A stretch of 64,000 bases of DNA from FEN-1297 sp963834015 (GCA_963834015.1 CAWIAG010000002.1:372001-436000), one strand, 5' to 3'. Numbered from the stretch's first letter, positions 16,660 through 26,569 are shown. Translations and numbers: made by a program. Notes: generated from the sequence alone by a model not told the origin.

Positions 16660-19320
16660 CTATTTATCATTATAAAAGTTTCCTGTCTTGGTAATTTTAA
16701 GGTCCTGTAATTCAGGAGCTTTTACTCTGATTTCAAAATAATAACCTGAGTAAATACCTACAGGGTTCCAGGTAAAGTTCATCAGCCAGCATTCAAGATC
16801 GCGCGATATTCTAATTTGCGGGGCAGAGACTTCCTTTGCCATAAAATCATAACTGCCTGCTACAGAAAATTTCCATTGTTTTGTTAGATTAAAATCCATT
16901 CCTGCACTAATATTGGATGATTCTGTTGATAAACTTGGATTGTTTTTACTAAACGAATAATTGTAGCTTAAATTTAAACTCCAGGGATTGGTGAAATCAG
17001 GATCACCCTGGTTATAAATTCCTTTATCAATATTTGTCTGGGTTGGTGAATATGCCTCACTTTGCAGATTACTTTTTGCTGTATCCTTGGTTGACGATTT
17101 GAATTTATCCGCCGACAGACTTGTGGATACACTAAAGTTGAAATTTGTTAACCTTAATAATCCTTTACCCTCATTAATTAAAAATTTATTTATGCTGGAT
17201 CCTACAGAATCCCAGTCGTATAGAGAAAAATTTGAACTTCCTTGAAAGCTCAACCAATCGCCGGCCTGAGTATGGTAGCTTAAACTTAAATTAGATAATT
17301 TAATACTGTCCGCTGCAAAATTATAGTTTATACCGGCAGTTAAATTTAATAATTGAATTTTGTTCTCCTTTGAAGTAGTATCTGATGGATCTGCGGCGGT
17401 TTTCATGTCAAATTCATTGCCCACACTGAACGAGATATTTTGCTGTTCACCCTGGTTAAGGTAAGGATTACTTAATATTTCATTTTGATATTTATTATAA
17501 ATTACAGTCTGCTTCAAATAGCTGTCATTATAAGAGCTGTAATATCCCCAGCCCGGTTTAGAAAAATCAGGTGAATAATTATATCCAACAGAAGGTGTAA
17601 TAATCTGCCTTATGGCGCTTATCCCCAAAATACCCGGCTGGAACATACCATAAATTTTTGTGGAAGCAGTAACTCCGACCTGGAACGCACGGACTTCACT
17701 TATTTTATGAACATCATTTGTTACAACCGAATCACCGGTACTATCAGAATTTGATCCGGCTGAATACATACTAATATGCTTATTATACCAGTTCTCAGCA
17801 TAGTTTATACTCGGTGTAAAAGTAAAATACCCAACTTTAGGGGAGGCGTTTATTGATATCTCATGCTGTACCCCCCCAATAACGCTTAAGTCGCCATTTG
17901 TCTTATTTCTTTCATTTTCAAATTCACCGCTGTAATTCACCCCGATCTGCTCATACCATTTAAAATCGCTGGTTACTCCGTCTCGTCTAAACGGATACTG
18001 CTGCGGAATACTGAACGTTAAGCTTGGTAATACTTCATTAATTGTCCCCTTTACAAGGTCTTGATAGCGGCTGTAACTAAGCGACAAGCTGTTGCCGGAT
18101 TCATCCCATGTTTTAGTTAGCGACGCATTTGAATAGACATCATTGGAAAGTGCCTGATTCAAATCCATTGTTGTGGACTGTATATAGCTTTTGCTTGAAA
18201 AGAAACTAAGCTGGGCGGCAAGCCTTAAAGTAGGCGTAAATATCTGCGAATGATTAACCGATATATTCCATTCTTTATCCGGCGATGTAGTTCCGTCGGA
18301 ATTCGGCTCTAAAAGCATTTTATACCCGCCGCCAATACTCCCGTCAAAATCATAACGTTCATTGTACCTGAAGAGAGTATTAAATGCATAACTTCCGCGT
18401 GTATAATAATCACTGGTTAATTTTAAATCATAATAATCATTTATAGCCCAAAAATATCCGAAATGAGAAAGATAATATCCTAATGTTGCATCCTGCCCGA
18501 ATGAAGGTGTAATGATGCCGGATCGTCTTCCCGATTGAAGAGGAAAAACTCCAAACGGAAGCGGGATCGGGAAAGGTACGCCGCCAAAATACAACCAGAT
18601 CCATTGAGCGTCTAATTCCTGTTTCTCAATTACTTTCATCTCCGATGCATAAAACCAATAATGAGGTGGAGTTTCCGCACAAGTTGTAAATATGCCGTCT
18701 TTTACAAAATAAGTATCTTTATCAACTTTTTTAATTTTGTTCCCGGAATATATTGTCCCTTCACTCTTGGTACTTGCAGCCGTTATATATCCCTTGCCCG
18801 TCTTAAAATTATAAATCATCGATTCCCCATCATAGGCATCGCTACCCTGTGCCAGAACGGGAGTATCTTTAAATTTACCCGGAAGGGAATCATTCGGAAT
18901 TCCATTAGCATTAACATCATGTGTAACAAAATCTATAAAAATATCAGCGCTTTTCAGATCTATATCTTTATATTTCAATTCGCTTTTCCCGTATAAATCC
19001 ATCTTCTTGTCGGTTACATGAAAGAACAGTGAATCCCTTGAACTTGAATAAATAACCGAATCGACGTCCATAGATTTATTTTTTTTTGTTGTGTCCCGCA
19101 CTGCTAAAGAATCTTTAGACAATATACTGAGAGAATCCCTATTGACCTGAGATTTGGTTGAATCCCCTAAGGCTAATGAATCATTAGATGATATTCTAAC
19201 ATTACCTTTACTGACCGGGGATAATACCTGAGTACTATGAGAACACGAAATGTTTAAGATTGCAAAAACAATTATTATAAGAAAAAAGAATTTCATTAAA
19301 AAATAATTATCCCCTTTCAT
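16660..19320 (-). CDS. LptD-like outer-membrane protein
   Basis: An 886-residue protein with an N-terminal membrane or signal segment (FFFLIIIVFAILNISCS; the Cys could be a lipoprotein site but the preceding residues fit poorly). Residues about 90-210 form an OstA-like domain (SELKYKDIDLKSADI, SDAYDGESMIYNFKTGKGYI). The long C-terminal part is made of alternating hydrophobic strands rich in Tyr, Asn and Ser, and contains FPLQSGRRSGIITPSFG, the conserved opening of LptD barrels. LptD inserts lipopolysaccharide into the outer leaflet. Two starts are possible: ATG at 19320 lies in a hairpin arm, and ATG at 19296 (MKFFF) gives a cleaner signal peptide. Confidence 0.8.
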   Translation of the reverse strand: MKGDNYFLMKFFFLIIIVFAILNISCSHSTQVLSPVSKGNVRISSNDSLALGDSTKSQVNRDSLSILSKDSLAVRDTTKKNKSMDVDSVIYSSSRDSLFFHVTDKKMDLYGKSELKYKDIDLKSADIFIDFVTHDVNANGIPNDSLPGKFKDTPVLAQGSDAYDGESMIYNFKTGKGYITAASTKSEGTIYSGNKIKKVDKDTYFVKDGIFTTCAETPPHYWFYASEMKVIEKQELDAQWIWLYFGGVPFPIPLPFGVFPLQSGRRSGIITPSFGQDATLGYYLSHFGYFWAINDYYDLKLTSDYYTRGSYAFNTLFRYNERYDFDGSIGGGYKMLLEPNSDGTTSPDKEWNISVNHSQIFTPTLRLAAQLSFFSSKSYIQSTTMDLNQALSNDVYSNASLTKTWDESGNSLSLSYSRYQDLVKGTINEVLPSLTFSIPQQYPFRRDGVTSDFKWYEQIGVNYSGEFENERNKTNGDLSVIGGVQHEISINASPKVGYFTFTPSINYAENWYNKHISMYSAGSNSDSTGDSVVTNDVHKISEVRAFQVGVTASTKIYGMFQPGILGISAIRQIITPSVGYNYSPDFSKPGWGYYSSYNDSYLKQTVIYNKYQNEILSNPYLNQGEQQNISFSVGNEFDMKTAADPSDTTSKENKIQLLNLTAGINYNFAADSIKLSNLSLSYHTQAGDWLSFQGSSNFSLYDWDSVGSSINKFLINEGKGLLRLTNFNFSVSTSLSADKFKSSTKDTAKSNLQSEAYSPTQTNIDKGIYNQGDPDFTNPWSLNLSYNYSFSKNNPSLSTESSNISAGMDFNLTKQWKFSVAGSYDFMAKEVSAPQIRISRDLECWLMNFTWNPVGIYSGYYFEIRVKAPELQDLKITKTGNFYNDK

Positions 19321-19340
19321 TTACGAAGTATATCGTAAAT
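19319..19340 (-). promoter_or_regulatory. hairpin overlapping the first start codon of the LptD-like gene
   Basis: ATTTACGA at 19319-19326 and TCGTAAAT at 19333-19340 are perfect 8-base complements around a six-base loop. On the minus strand the first ATG (19320) overlaps the 3' arm, so the hairpin would hide it. The sequence AAAGGGGAT that follows lies 14 bases before the second ATG at 19296. The role is inference. Confidence 0.4.
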
Positions 19341-19468
19341 AAAAAATTTTATTACATAATATATGCAGGACAAATTATTTCTCAATATTAATAATAGTTA
19401 AGTTAAAAAATACAAATTATAAAAAATATAATAATGCAATTAGATGATTAAAGTTTATCCTCGAGTGA

Positions 19469-20431
19469 TTACGATTTATAAAAGACCAGCGCTGAAGCGC
19501 CTTTAATACCCGCTTCATTCTTTAATTTTGCTGGAAGAACCTTAATTCTTTTTTTCAATGGTTTCAGAACCCGCAATTTAATTGTCTCATTAATGGAGTT
19601 AAAAAGAGGGCGACCAAAACCTGCAACACCTCCTCCAATAATAAATGTTCCAATATCAAGGACATTAGCCGTAGAGGCAAGTCCAACACCAAGATGAATG
19701 CCCATGTTTTTTACAACAGATACAGCAAATTCATCACCTTCAAATTGTGCTTTCTGAATTATTATTGGTGTAATTAAATTAAGATCGCCGTTAATTATTT
19801 CTAAAATTTTAGAGTCATTGTTCTCTTTTAGTTCATTTTGAACTCTTTTTACAAGATAATTATTTCCTACATAGCTTTCGACGCATCCAAAGGAGCCACA
19901 GTTGCATTTCGGCCCATTTAAATCAATCGAAATATGCCCTATCTCCCCCGCTGAGCCAAGTTCTCCCCTTAGCAGTTTGCGTTTATTAATTATACCTCCT
20001 CCTACACCTGTGCCTAAAGTTACCATTACAAATGAATCTAATTTCTTCCCGGCGCCAAATATCATTTCACCAATGGCAGCAGCGCTGGCATCATTTTCAA
20101 CTATAACAGGCAAGTCAAATTCTTTTCCAATTATTTTTCCAAGATTTACCTTCTCCCATCCGGGTAAATTCGGCGGATTTTCCACAGTACCCCTTTTTGT
20201 CGATACTATTCCCGGGGAACCAATACCGATTCCCTGAATCTTTATTTTATTATGAGATAGAATTTCCTTAATTCCTTTTTTAATTTGCGATATTACTTTT
20301 TCCTGACCGTTTTCGGCAAAAGTAGGAATTGACGCTTTTTTAATTATTCTTCCCTCACGAGATACAATCCCGACCTTAATATTTGTTCCTCCAAGATCAA
20401 CACCTATTGCATATTTTTCAGATTTTGGCAT
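19469..20431 (-). CDS. ROK family sugar kinase, glucokinase-like
   Basis: A 320-residue ROK protein. The phosphate-1 motif GVDLGGTNIKVGIV is at residues 8-21, the catalytic Asp lies in ENDASAAAIGE, GTGVGGGIINKRKLLRGELGSAGEIGH covers the phosphate-2 and sugar-binding His, and the zinc motif CNCGSFGCVE is intact. These features fit an ATP-dependent hexokinase/glucokinase; repressor-type ROK proteins carry an N-terminal HTH, which is absent here. Cytoplasmic, probably in glycolysis or sugar phosphorylation. The gene is alone, 148 bases upstream of the LptD-like gene on the same strand. Confidence 0.9.
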   Translation of the reverse strand: MPKSEKYAIGVDLGGTNIKVGIVSREGRIIKKASIPTFAENGQEKVISQIKKGIKEILSHNKIKIQGIGIGSPGIVSTKRGTVENPPNLPGWEKVNLGKIIGKEFDLPVIVENDASAAAIGEMIFGAGKKLDSFVMVTLGTGVGGGIINKRKLLRGELGSAGEIGHISIDLNGPKCNCGSFGCVESYVGNNYLVKRVQNELKENNDSKILEIINGDLNLITPIIIQKAQFEGDEFAVSVVKNMGIHLGVGLASTANVLDIGTFIIGGGVAGFGRPLFNSINETIKLRVLKPLKKRIKVLPAKLKNEAGIKGASALVFYKS

Positions 20432-20777
20432 AAAAAGCTCTCTTTTTTAATAATTTCATAATAAGATTCAATTCTGGAATATTTTTATAAATCTTAGTAA
20501 TGAATTTAACACTTAAGTAACTTTAATTAAAATTAAAAAGATTGCCCTGGAAATGAAAGAAAAATGGGATTGCCGGGGAACGAAAATGTTAGATTACGGT
20601 ATAACAGGGTAACATTAAGGCCAGTTAAGCAACCTGACCTGCGAAACGGGAAATTGAAGTTGCATTGTAGAATTGCGGGTAGCAAGAAATATAAAGGTTG
20701 TTTCGGCATTACACCGGCCCCCTCTCCTTGTTAAGGGAGAAAGGATTGAAGCCGGACGGTATGTCCGGCATAAAATT
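20432..20777. other. gap with short inverted repeats
   Basis: No gene. The segment 20619-20643 (GGCCAGTTAAGCAACCTGAC and onward) matches 24201-24225 at 22 of 25 positions. A hairpin CCGGAC-GGTATG-TCCGG lies at 20752-20769 close to the end of the permease gene, without a T-run on the minus strand. The upper part of a gap beside the ROK start must hold that gene's promoter. Confidence 0.55.
20619..20643. repeat. 25-bp repeat, copy 1 (flanks the efflux genes)
   Basis: GGCCAGTTAAGCAACCTGAC followed by CTGCG. The second copy is at 24201-24225; the two differ at three positions. Together they bracket the permease/permease/ATPase part of the efflux operon. Confidence 0.6.
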
Positions 20778-21908
20778 TTAATTCAATCTTTTTTTGAAGC
20801 GTAATGAGCTGGCGTACAGTATCACAATTCCAAACAGGAACAGCATTAAAGTTTCGGGAATTAACTCGGAGAATGCTGCTCCTTTCAAAACAACGCCCCG
20901 GAGAATTGTAATGTAGTAACGTAAAGGAATTATATAAGTTATATACTGAATAAATTTCGGCATATTTTCAATAGGAAATGCAAACCCTGAGAGGTAAATC
21001 ATAGGCATCAAAATTGCGAATTGCGCAACCATCATCGCCTGCTGCTGTGTTTTTGAAATAGTCGAAATAAATAAACCGATTCCAAGAGTGGAAAGGACAA
21101 AAAGGAAAGATGCAAATACGAGAAAAATAAAACTTCCTCTCACCGGTATTCCAAACCAAAAGACCATTACGCTTAATACTATAAGTACATCAACAAAACC
21201 CAATATTATAAATGGGATAACTTTCCCGATTATTAATTGGTAAGGCTTAATCGGTGTAACAATTAATTGTTCCAGTGTACCTATTTCACGCTCTTTTACT
21301 ATTGCCATCGACATAAGAATGGTTGTAATAACCATAAGAATTAATCCCATTATACTGGGTACCATGTATACCCTTGTAGTAAGATCGGGATTATACCAAA
21401 CACGTGCTTCAGTTGTTAAGGTTCCCGAAGGAGGGTTCTTTAACCCGTTTTTGTCCATTGCTTGAAGCATGATCTTTGATGAATAATTTGAAACGATTCC
21501 CTGCAAATACCCGATTACAATTGAAGTTTTATTGCCATCCGATCCGTCAAATATTGTTTGGATTGGAGCTGTCTGTCTTCTTTGTATATTTTTTTCAAAA
21601 TCTTTTGGTATCACGAGAGTCCAAAGCACCTTACCGCTATTAATATCATCCGTTATCTGTTTATAACTGTCTACATTATCGTCAATTTTAAAATATCCGG
21701 AGCGTTGGAATGCTCTTATGAATTCACGGCTTGTTGAACTCTTATCCTGGTCAAAAACCGCTGTATGAACTGTAGTAACATCCATGTTCGCTGCATAACC
21801 AAGAATAATAAGCTGCATAACAGGTGCAATAAAAACAATTCCAAACAAGCGCGGGTCTCTCTTTAATTGTAGGAATTCCTTAATTATTATATTCAAAATT
21901 ATTCGCAT
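20778..21908 (-). CDS. ABC-2 permease of a multidrug/unknown exporter (YbhR/YhhJ-like), second copy
   Basis: A 376-residue ABC-2 permease. It opens with a membrane segment (FGIVFIAPVMQLIILGYAANMD), then a large extracytoplasmic domain (about 40-170), then five membrane segments. The VKEREIGTLEQLIVTPIKPYQLIIGK loop is the coupling element of this family, and YLSGFAFPIENMP is typical of YhhJ/YbhR/YbhS proteins. Last gene of the TetR-led operon, 31 bases after its paralogue of identical length. The two probably form a heterodimer. Substrates in the family are hydrophobic compounds, but nothing here defines the substrate. Confidence 0.88.
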   Translation of the reverse strand: MRIILNIIIKEFLQLKRDPRLFGIVFIAPVMQLIILGYAANMDVTTVHTAVFDQDKSSTSREFIRAFQRSGYFKIDDNVDSYKQITDDINSGKVLWTLVIPKDFEKNIQRRQTAPIQTIFDGSDGNKTSIVIGYLQGIVSNYSSKIMLQAMDKNGLKNPPSGTLTTEARVWYNPDLTTRVYMVPSIMGLILMVITTILMSMAIVKEREIGTLEQLIVTPIKPYQLIIGKVIPFIILGFVDVLIVLSVMVFWFGIPVRGSFIFLVFASFLFVLSTLGIGLFISTISKTQQQAMMVAQFAILMPMIYLSGFAFPIENMPKFIQYITYIIPLRYYITILRGVVLKGAAFSELIPETLMLFLFGIVILYASSLRFKKRLN

Positions 21909-21939
21909 AGTATACTATTCCTTAAAATAAATTATATCC

Positions 21940-23070
21940 TCAGGCAATTTTTGATCTTTTATTAATTAATGCAGAGAGGAACAAAAGGACTAATGAAAAA
22001 ATAGTCAGGTAAACTAATTGTGGCCAGAATGACTCGAGGCCCACTCCTTTAAGCAATATAGACCGCAATATTATAAGATAAAATTTTGCAGGAGTTATAT
22101 TGGTGATAATCTGAACTACAAACGGCATACTTTCAATCGGAAATATAAATCCCGAAAGCAGCATAGACGGGAGCATGGTAACTAGAGTAGCGATCTGAAA
22201 TGCAACCTGCTGGGAATTGGCGATGCTTGAGACAATAATGCCAAGGTTTAATGCAGCAAATAAAAATACCATTGTTGAAAAAAACAATAGGAATAAATTC
22301 CCTTTAAATGTTACACCAAAGAGAAAATGCCCGCCTAACAGGATAATGACTCCTACCAGGAGAGAGATAATTGTGTAAGGAAAAGTTTTGCCTATAAGCA
22401 ATTCCAGCGATGTAAGCGGAGAAACATTTATTTGTTCAATTGTCCCTCTTTCTTTCTCGCGGACAATTGATAGCGAGATGGAGACGACCGCGGTTATTAT
22501 TAAAATCATAACTATTAATCCCGGGATCAGGAAAACAGTGGAATCAAGATCGGGATTAAACCAGAATTCAGAGTGGATATCAAGCGGTATATATGGTTTT
22601 CTCCCAGTCGTGGCTAATACATCGCCCTGAAATTTTTGAGAATATGCTGATGTAGCACTGTTCATATAGTTTAGTATCAACGAAGCAGTATTTGCATCTA
22701 CCCCGTCGATCAATACCTGTACCTTTGCTGTTTGTTTTGAATAAAGTTTCTGGGACATATCCCGTGGAAAAACCACTACACATTGAGCTCTCTTTGTATC
22801 CAGAACGGTTTTAATTTCTTTATCATCATGTATATATCCAACAACATCAAAATAATCAGAGCTTGTAAGGGATTTTACATAATTGCGGCTGTCAACAGAT
22901 TTGTCCTGATCGTATACTACAATTTTTATATGATGAACATCAAAATTTATAGCGTATCCGAATATGACCAATAAAAAAATCGGGAATACAAAAAGCACGT
23001 ATAGCATTCTTTTATCTCTTCTAAGCTGCCGGATTTCCTTTATTGCAATTGCTTTTATTCTATTCAACAT
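21940..23070 (-). CDS. ABC-2 permease of the same exporter (YbhS/YhhJ-like), first copy
   Basis: A 376-residue permease from the ATG at 23070, opening MLNRIKAIAIKEIRQLRRDKRM. It shares plan and motifs with the next gene: REKERGTIEQINVSPLTSLELLIGK for coupling and LSGFIFPIESMP near the fifth segment. An upstream ATG at 23136 would overlap the ATPase by 77 bases and add 22 odd residues; the chosen start overlaps by 11 and makes both permeases exactly the same length. Paralogous with the downstream permease. Confidence 0.87.
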   Translation of the reverse strand: MLNRIKAIAIKEIRQLRRDKRMLYVLFVFPIFLLVIFGYAINFDVHHIKIVVYDQDKSVDSRNYVKSLTSSDYFDVVGYIHDDKEIKTVLDTKRAQCVVVFPRDMSQKLYSKQTAKVQVLIDGVDANTASLILNYMNSATSAYSQKFQGDVLATTGRKPYIPLDIHSEFWFNPDLDSTVFLIPGLIVMILIITAVVSISLSIVREKERGTIEQINVSPLTSLELLIGKTFPYTIISLLVGVIILLGGHFLFGVTFKGNLFLLFFSTMVFLFAALNLGIIVSSIANSQQVAFQIATLVTMLPSMLLSGFIFPIESMPFVVQIITNITPAKFYLIILRSILLKGVGLESFWPQLVYLTIFSLVLLFLSALINKRSKIA

Positions 23071-24001
23071 TTTTCTTCTCATCCTTTTCAAGAAGGTAAA
23101 TAAATACGTCCTCCAAGGTTGGAACAATCTTATCAAGCCTTGAAATATTAATTGAATTTTGTTCCGTCAGCACTTTTTGTAATAAAGCACGACCTTCGTT
23201 TTCATTCTTAACATTAACATGTATATAATTGCCAAAAATAGAAGTTTCATCAATCCCGCTTTGTTTGGTCAGGATATCCAGCGCAGATATTACTTTATCG
23301 CATTCAACTTCAAGAATTGTATTTGTTAAATATTTTGTCTTTAATTCTTTAGAACTTCCGCTTGCAATAATATTCCCGGCATTTATCAACGTAATGGTAT
23401 TGCAAAATTCAGCTTCATCCAAATAATGTGTAGTTACAAAAACAGTTACTCCACTTTGGGAAAGTTCATTTATCAAATCCCAGAAATTCCTTCTGGATAT
23501 CGGGTCGACCCCGCCGGTTGGTTCATCCAAGAAAACAATTTTCGGCTCATGTATTACTGCAATTGCAAGAGCAAGTCTTTGTTTTATTCCTCCTGGAAGC
23601 GATCCGGTCAGCAAACTCTGCTGGCCCTCTAAATATGCAACTTTTAAAACCCATTTTTTTCTTTCAGCAAGTTTTTGGTTGTATAGGCCGTAGACACCGC
23701 CGAAAAAATTAATATTTTCTTCAACCGTTAAATCATTGTACAAAGAGAATTTTTGGGACATATACCCGATCTCGGTTTTAACTTTATCGGGCTGGTTCAT
23801 TACACTGTATCCCCCAACCATGGCATCGCCTGATGTTGGTTCAAGGATACCGCAAAGCATCCTGATAGCAGTAGATTTTCCTGCGCCGTTTGCGCCGAGA
23901 AATCCGAATATTTCTCCTTTATTTACGTTAAAAGAAATACCGTCTACGGCAATAAAACTTCCGAAAGTCCTAGTTAATTTATTTACTTCAATAGAAAACA
24001 T
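23060..24001 (-). CDS. ABC transporter ATP-binding protein, second of two in the efflux operon
   Basis: A 313-residue ABC ATPase with Walker A GANGAGKSTAIR, the signature in the form LPGGIKQRLALA, Walker B IVFLDEPTGGVDP and H-loop TTHYLDEAE. It resembles the C-terminal half of YbhF-type ATPases, which in E. coli are one protein with two ATPase domains. Here the partner half is a separate gene at 25594. A C-terminal region of about 80 residues follows the core. It overlaps the next permease gene by 11 bases. Confidence 0.9.
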   Translation of the reverse strand: MFSIEVNKLTRTFGSFIAVDGISFNVNKGEIFGFLGANGAGKSTAIRMLCGILEPTSGDAMVGGYSVMNQPDKVKTEIGYMSQKFSLYNDLTVEENINFFGGVYGLYNQKLAERKKWVLKVAYLEGQQSLLTGSLPGGIKQRLALAIAVIHEPKIVFLDEPTGGVDPISRRNFWDLINELSQSGVTVFVTTHYLDEAEFCNTITLINAGNIIASGSSKELKTKYLTNTILEVECDKVISALDILTKQSGIDETSIFGNYIHVNVKNENEGRALLQKVLTEQNSINISRLDKIVPTLEDVFIYLLEKDEKKNVE

Positions 24002-24229
24002 TTTTTATATTCCTGTTAACATGGTTTTGTCTTAAAATATAATTTGCATTATCAGCAAAATGTTTGGGCTAAAGCCCGGTTACAAGTCCGTTAATTATTC
24101 CCCGACTTAAAAGCCCGGGTTACTTTAAATGTCATTTTCGCCCTTTAAGCTCTGCTGAAATTTGCTTTCCCGCATTCTGATAAATACCAGAGTAGCGGCA
24201 GGCCAGGTAAGTAACCTGACCTACGTTGA
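24002..24229. repeat. palindromic repeats inside the efflux operon
   Basis: This gap splits the operon between tolC and the second ATPase. It contains GGGCT-AA-AGCCC at 24066-24077, a CCCCGACTT word near 24100 facing AAGCCCGGG, and copy 2 of the 25-base repeat at 24201-24225 (with CAGGT-AAGTA-ACCTG). It may slow or end some transcription of the downstream genes. Confidence 0.6.
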
Positions 24230-25543
24230 TCAATATATTTTTTTACCGGTTGATTTTTCCAGTCTGATTTTTGCTATTTCATAATCAACAAGTGCGTTAT
24301 TGTAATTAGTTTGCGCCTGAAGCAATGCAGCTTCTGAATCGATTAATTCGGTACTTGATGCTGTCTGAGTATTATACATCTCTTTGGTCATCCGGTAATT
24401 TTCTTCAGACTGATCAACTCCAAGCTTTGCTACATTAACTTTATCATAAGCTCTTTTAATGGTTAAATAATTCTGATAGACTTCAATTTCAACTGCATCT
24501 TTTAATTGTGAAAGCGAAGTCTCCGTTTGAATTTTATTTTGTTCGGCAATATTTGATTGTGCTGAAGTATATCCCCAGTTCCATATAGTCCATGATAATG
24601 TTACACCCGCGTCCCAGCCATACTTGAACTGATCAACAGCGGGAAGAATTCTTCCATTCGGTTTATCGTCATAATAATCTCCGAAAAGATATACGGAAGG
24701 ATACCATGCTGAATTGGCCGCACGCACGTTTTCGGTACTTGCCTCTAACCGGTATTCAAGAGACTTTAATTCATCCCTCTTATCTTTTGCTTCATTCTGC
24801 AAGTCTTCTATTTTATAATCCGCAACTTTAATTTCAGGTTCCTCGACTTTAATTCGCGTCGGCTCTTCCAACGGTATATTAATTGCCTGGTTAAAGGTCA
24901 TTCTTGCAATATCAAGCGTATTGTCAGCTACTATTTTTTGAAGATTTATGGAGGAATATTGTACTTCAAGTTTTAAATAATCGTTTTGAGTTGCCTGCCC
25001 GTTGGAAAGAAAATTTTTAGTATCATCCACATGCTTCTTTACCTGGTTTAAATTTTCCTGAAGAACGCTGTCGTTTAACTGAGCCTCGTAATAATTCCAG
25101 AAAGCATTTTGAATTTTAAATGCTGTTTCATTCAAATCTTTTTGATAGTCGGAGTTTGCTGCTTCATAGTTTGATTTTGCGGCATCTCTTAAAGACGTCA
25201 ACCTGAATCCTGTAAATAAAGGCTGCTGCAAGCTCGTCTTTAATGTGTAACTATCCAATATTGTAGGAGAAACCACAATCGGCTGCGGGAAAAAAGGCAG
25301 CGATACTTCAAACGGCGGAATATTGCTCAGCCGTGTATAGCTTGCCGAAAAGCCGAGCTGCGGCAGTAACTGCGAAGTTGCCGCTGTTACCTGAGAAGAT
25401 GCACTTATTAATTTAGAATATGATATTCTTAAATCTTTACTGTTTTTAAGGCCAATCTCAAGGCTTTCCTTTAAAGTCAGTTCCCTGCTTTGGGAGTACA
25501 AAATAACAGGTACCAGTATGACTGCCAAAATAAATTTTTTCAT
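24230..25543 (-). CDS. tolC: TolC-family outer-membrane efflux protein
   Basis: A 437-residue protein with a signal peptide (MKKFILAVILVPVILYSQS) and the repeated helical pattern of OEP/TolC proteins: two homologous halves, each with long helices rich in Ala, Gln, Asn and Leu. Segments such as LKLEVQYSSINLQKIVADN and SEAALLQAQTNYNNALVDYEIAKIRLEKSTGK are typical of the family's barrel-proximal helices. It should form the trimeric channel across the outer membrane for this exporter. It starts 50 bases after the first ATPase gene. Confidence 0.92.
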   Translation of the reverse strand: MKKFILAVILVPVILYSQSRELTLKESLEIGLKNSKDLRISYSKLISASSQVTAATSQLLPQLGFSASYTRLSNIPPFEVSLPFFPQPIVVSPTILDSYTLKTSLQQPLFTGFRLTSLRDAAKSNYEAANSDYQKDLNETAFKIQNAFWNYYEAQLNDSVLQENLNQVKKHVDDTKNFLSNGQATQNDYLKLEVQYSSINLQKIVADNTLDIARMTFNQAINIPLEEPTRIKVEEPEIKVADYKIEDLQNEAKDKRDELKSLEYRLEASTENVRAANSAWYPSVYLFGDYYDDKPNGRILPAVDQFKYGWDAGVTLSWTIWNWGYTSAQSNIAEQNKIQTETSLSQLKDAVEIEVYQNYLTIKRAYDKVNVAKLGVDQSEENYRMTKEMYNTQTASSTELIDSEAALLQAQTNYNNALVDYEIAKIRLEKSTGKKIY

Positions 25544-25593
25544 TTCAAATCCTTGTTCATTTTCTTTAACTATAAACTTTTATCTTAGATAAT

Positions 25594-26520
25594 TTATGAT
25601 ACACTATCTTTAATTTCCCCGATTAAATGAATAAAAACATTTTCAAGAGATATTGGTATTATTCTATGGTCTATCATTTGAATACCATTCTCTACCAATA
25701 ATTTTTCAATAAGCTCGAAATCTTTTCCATATTCTGCAACAACTACATCCAGGCGGTCGCCGAACATTTGTACTTCGAAGCCGCTTTTCGATTTTAATAT
25801 ATTATACGCTTGTATAATAGGGGAGCAGACAATTTCAATTATTGATTTATTCATTGACATTTTTATATTCTTTGGAGTATCAAAACTTAAGACTTCACCT
25901 TTATTAAGAAGTGCAACCCTGTTGCACCTTTCAGCTTCATCAAGATATGGCGTGGACATAAAAATAGTTACTCCGTCCTGCTGAAGATTTGAAAGTATTT
26001 TCCAAAAATCCCTTCTTGAAACAGGATCAACACCTGTAGTCGGTTCATCAAGAAAAATTACCTTCGGCTTATGGATTAAAGTACATGCTAGAGCAAGTTT
26101 CTGTTTCATACCGCCTGAAAGATTATCAGCAAGCCTTGTCCTGAACGGAGTAAGCCGTGTAAACTCGAGAAGTTCATTCCGCCTGTTTTTGTAATCTTTA
26201 ACGCCATGAAGATCGGCAAAAAATTCAATATTCTCGTCAATTGTTAAGTCGCCGTACAGGCTAAACTTCTGAGAGAGGTACCCGATATGCTTCTGAATTT
26301 TTTCCTTATCTTTCACAAGGTCAAATCCAAATAACTCAGCCGTCCCTTCCGTAGGGATAAGAAGACCGCAGAGAAGTCTTATAATTGTTGTTTTGCCTGC
26401 ACCGTCCGGGCCTACCAGTCCAAACATTTCTGCAGGTTTTACGTCAAATGAGATACCTTTTAAAGCCTTTACATCGCCAAAATTTTTCTTAATATTATTT
26501 ACTCTAATCGTTGTTTCCAT
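25594..26520 (-). CDS. ABC transporter ATP-binding protein, first of two in the efflux operon
   Basis: A 308-residue ABC ATPase with Walker A GPDGAGKTTIIR, a canonical signature LSGGMKQKLALA, Walker B VIFLDEPTTGVDP and an H-loop in which the usual His is Pro (MSTPYLDEAE). The replaced His matters: an intact H-loop is normally needed for hydrolysis, and the GPDGAGKTT Walker A plus STPYLDEAE form is known from the N-terminal half of YbhF-like proteins. It probably pairs with the ATPase at 23060. Preceded by the HlyD gene with a 49-base gap. Confidence 0.9.
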   Translation of the reverse strand: METTIRVNNIKKNFGDVKALKGISFDVKPAEMFGLVGPDGAGKTTIIRLLCGLLIPTEGTAELFGFDLVKDKEKIQKHIGYLSQKFSLYGDLTIDENIEFFADLHGVKDYKNRRNELLEFTRLTPFRTRLADNLSGGMKQKLALACTLIHKPKVIFLDEPTTGVDPVSRRDFWKILSNLQQDGVTIFMSTPYLDEAERCNRVALLNKGEVLSFDTPKNIKMSMNKSIIEIVCSPIIQAYNILKSKSGFEVQMFGDRLDVVVAEYGKDFELIEKLLVENGIQMIDHRIIPISLENVFIHLIGEIKDSVS

Positions 26521-26569
26521 ATTTCAATAATCGTTTTTCGTTTTTATTATCCTTAATTCCAAAATAATT

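Noticed and set aside
20752..20769. Hairpin as a terminator of the efflux operon
   Set aside because: No T-run follows on the minus strand; it is more likely one of the dispersed repeats.
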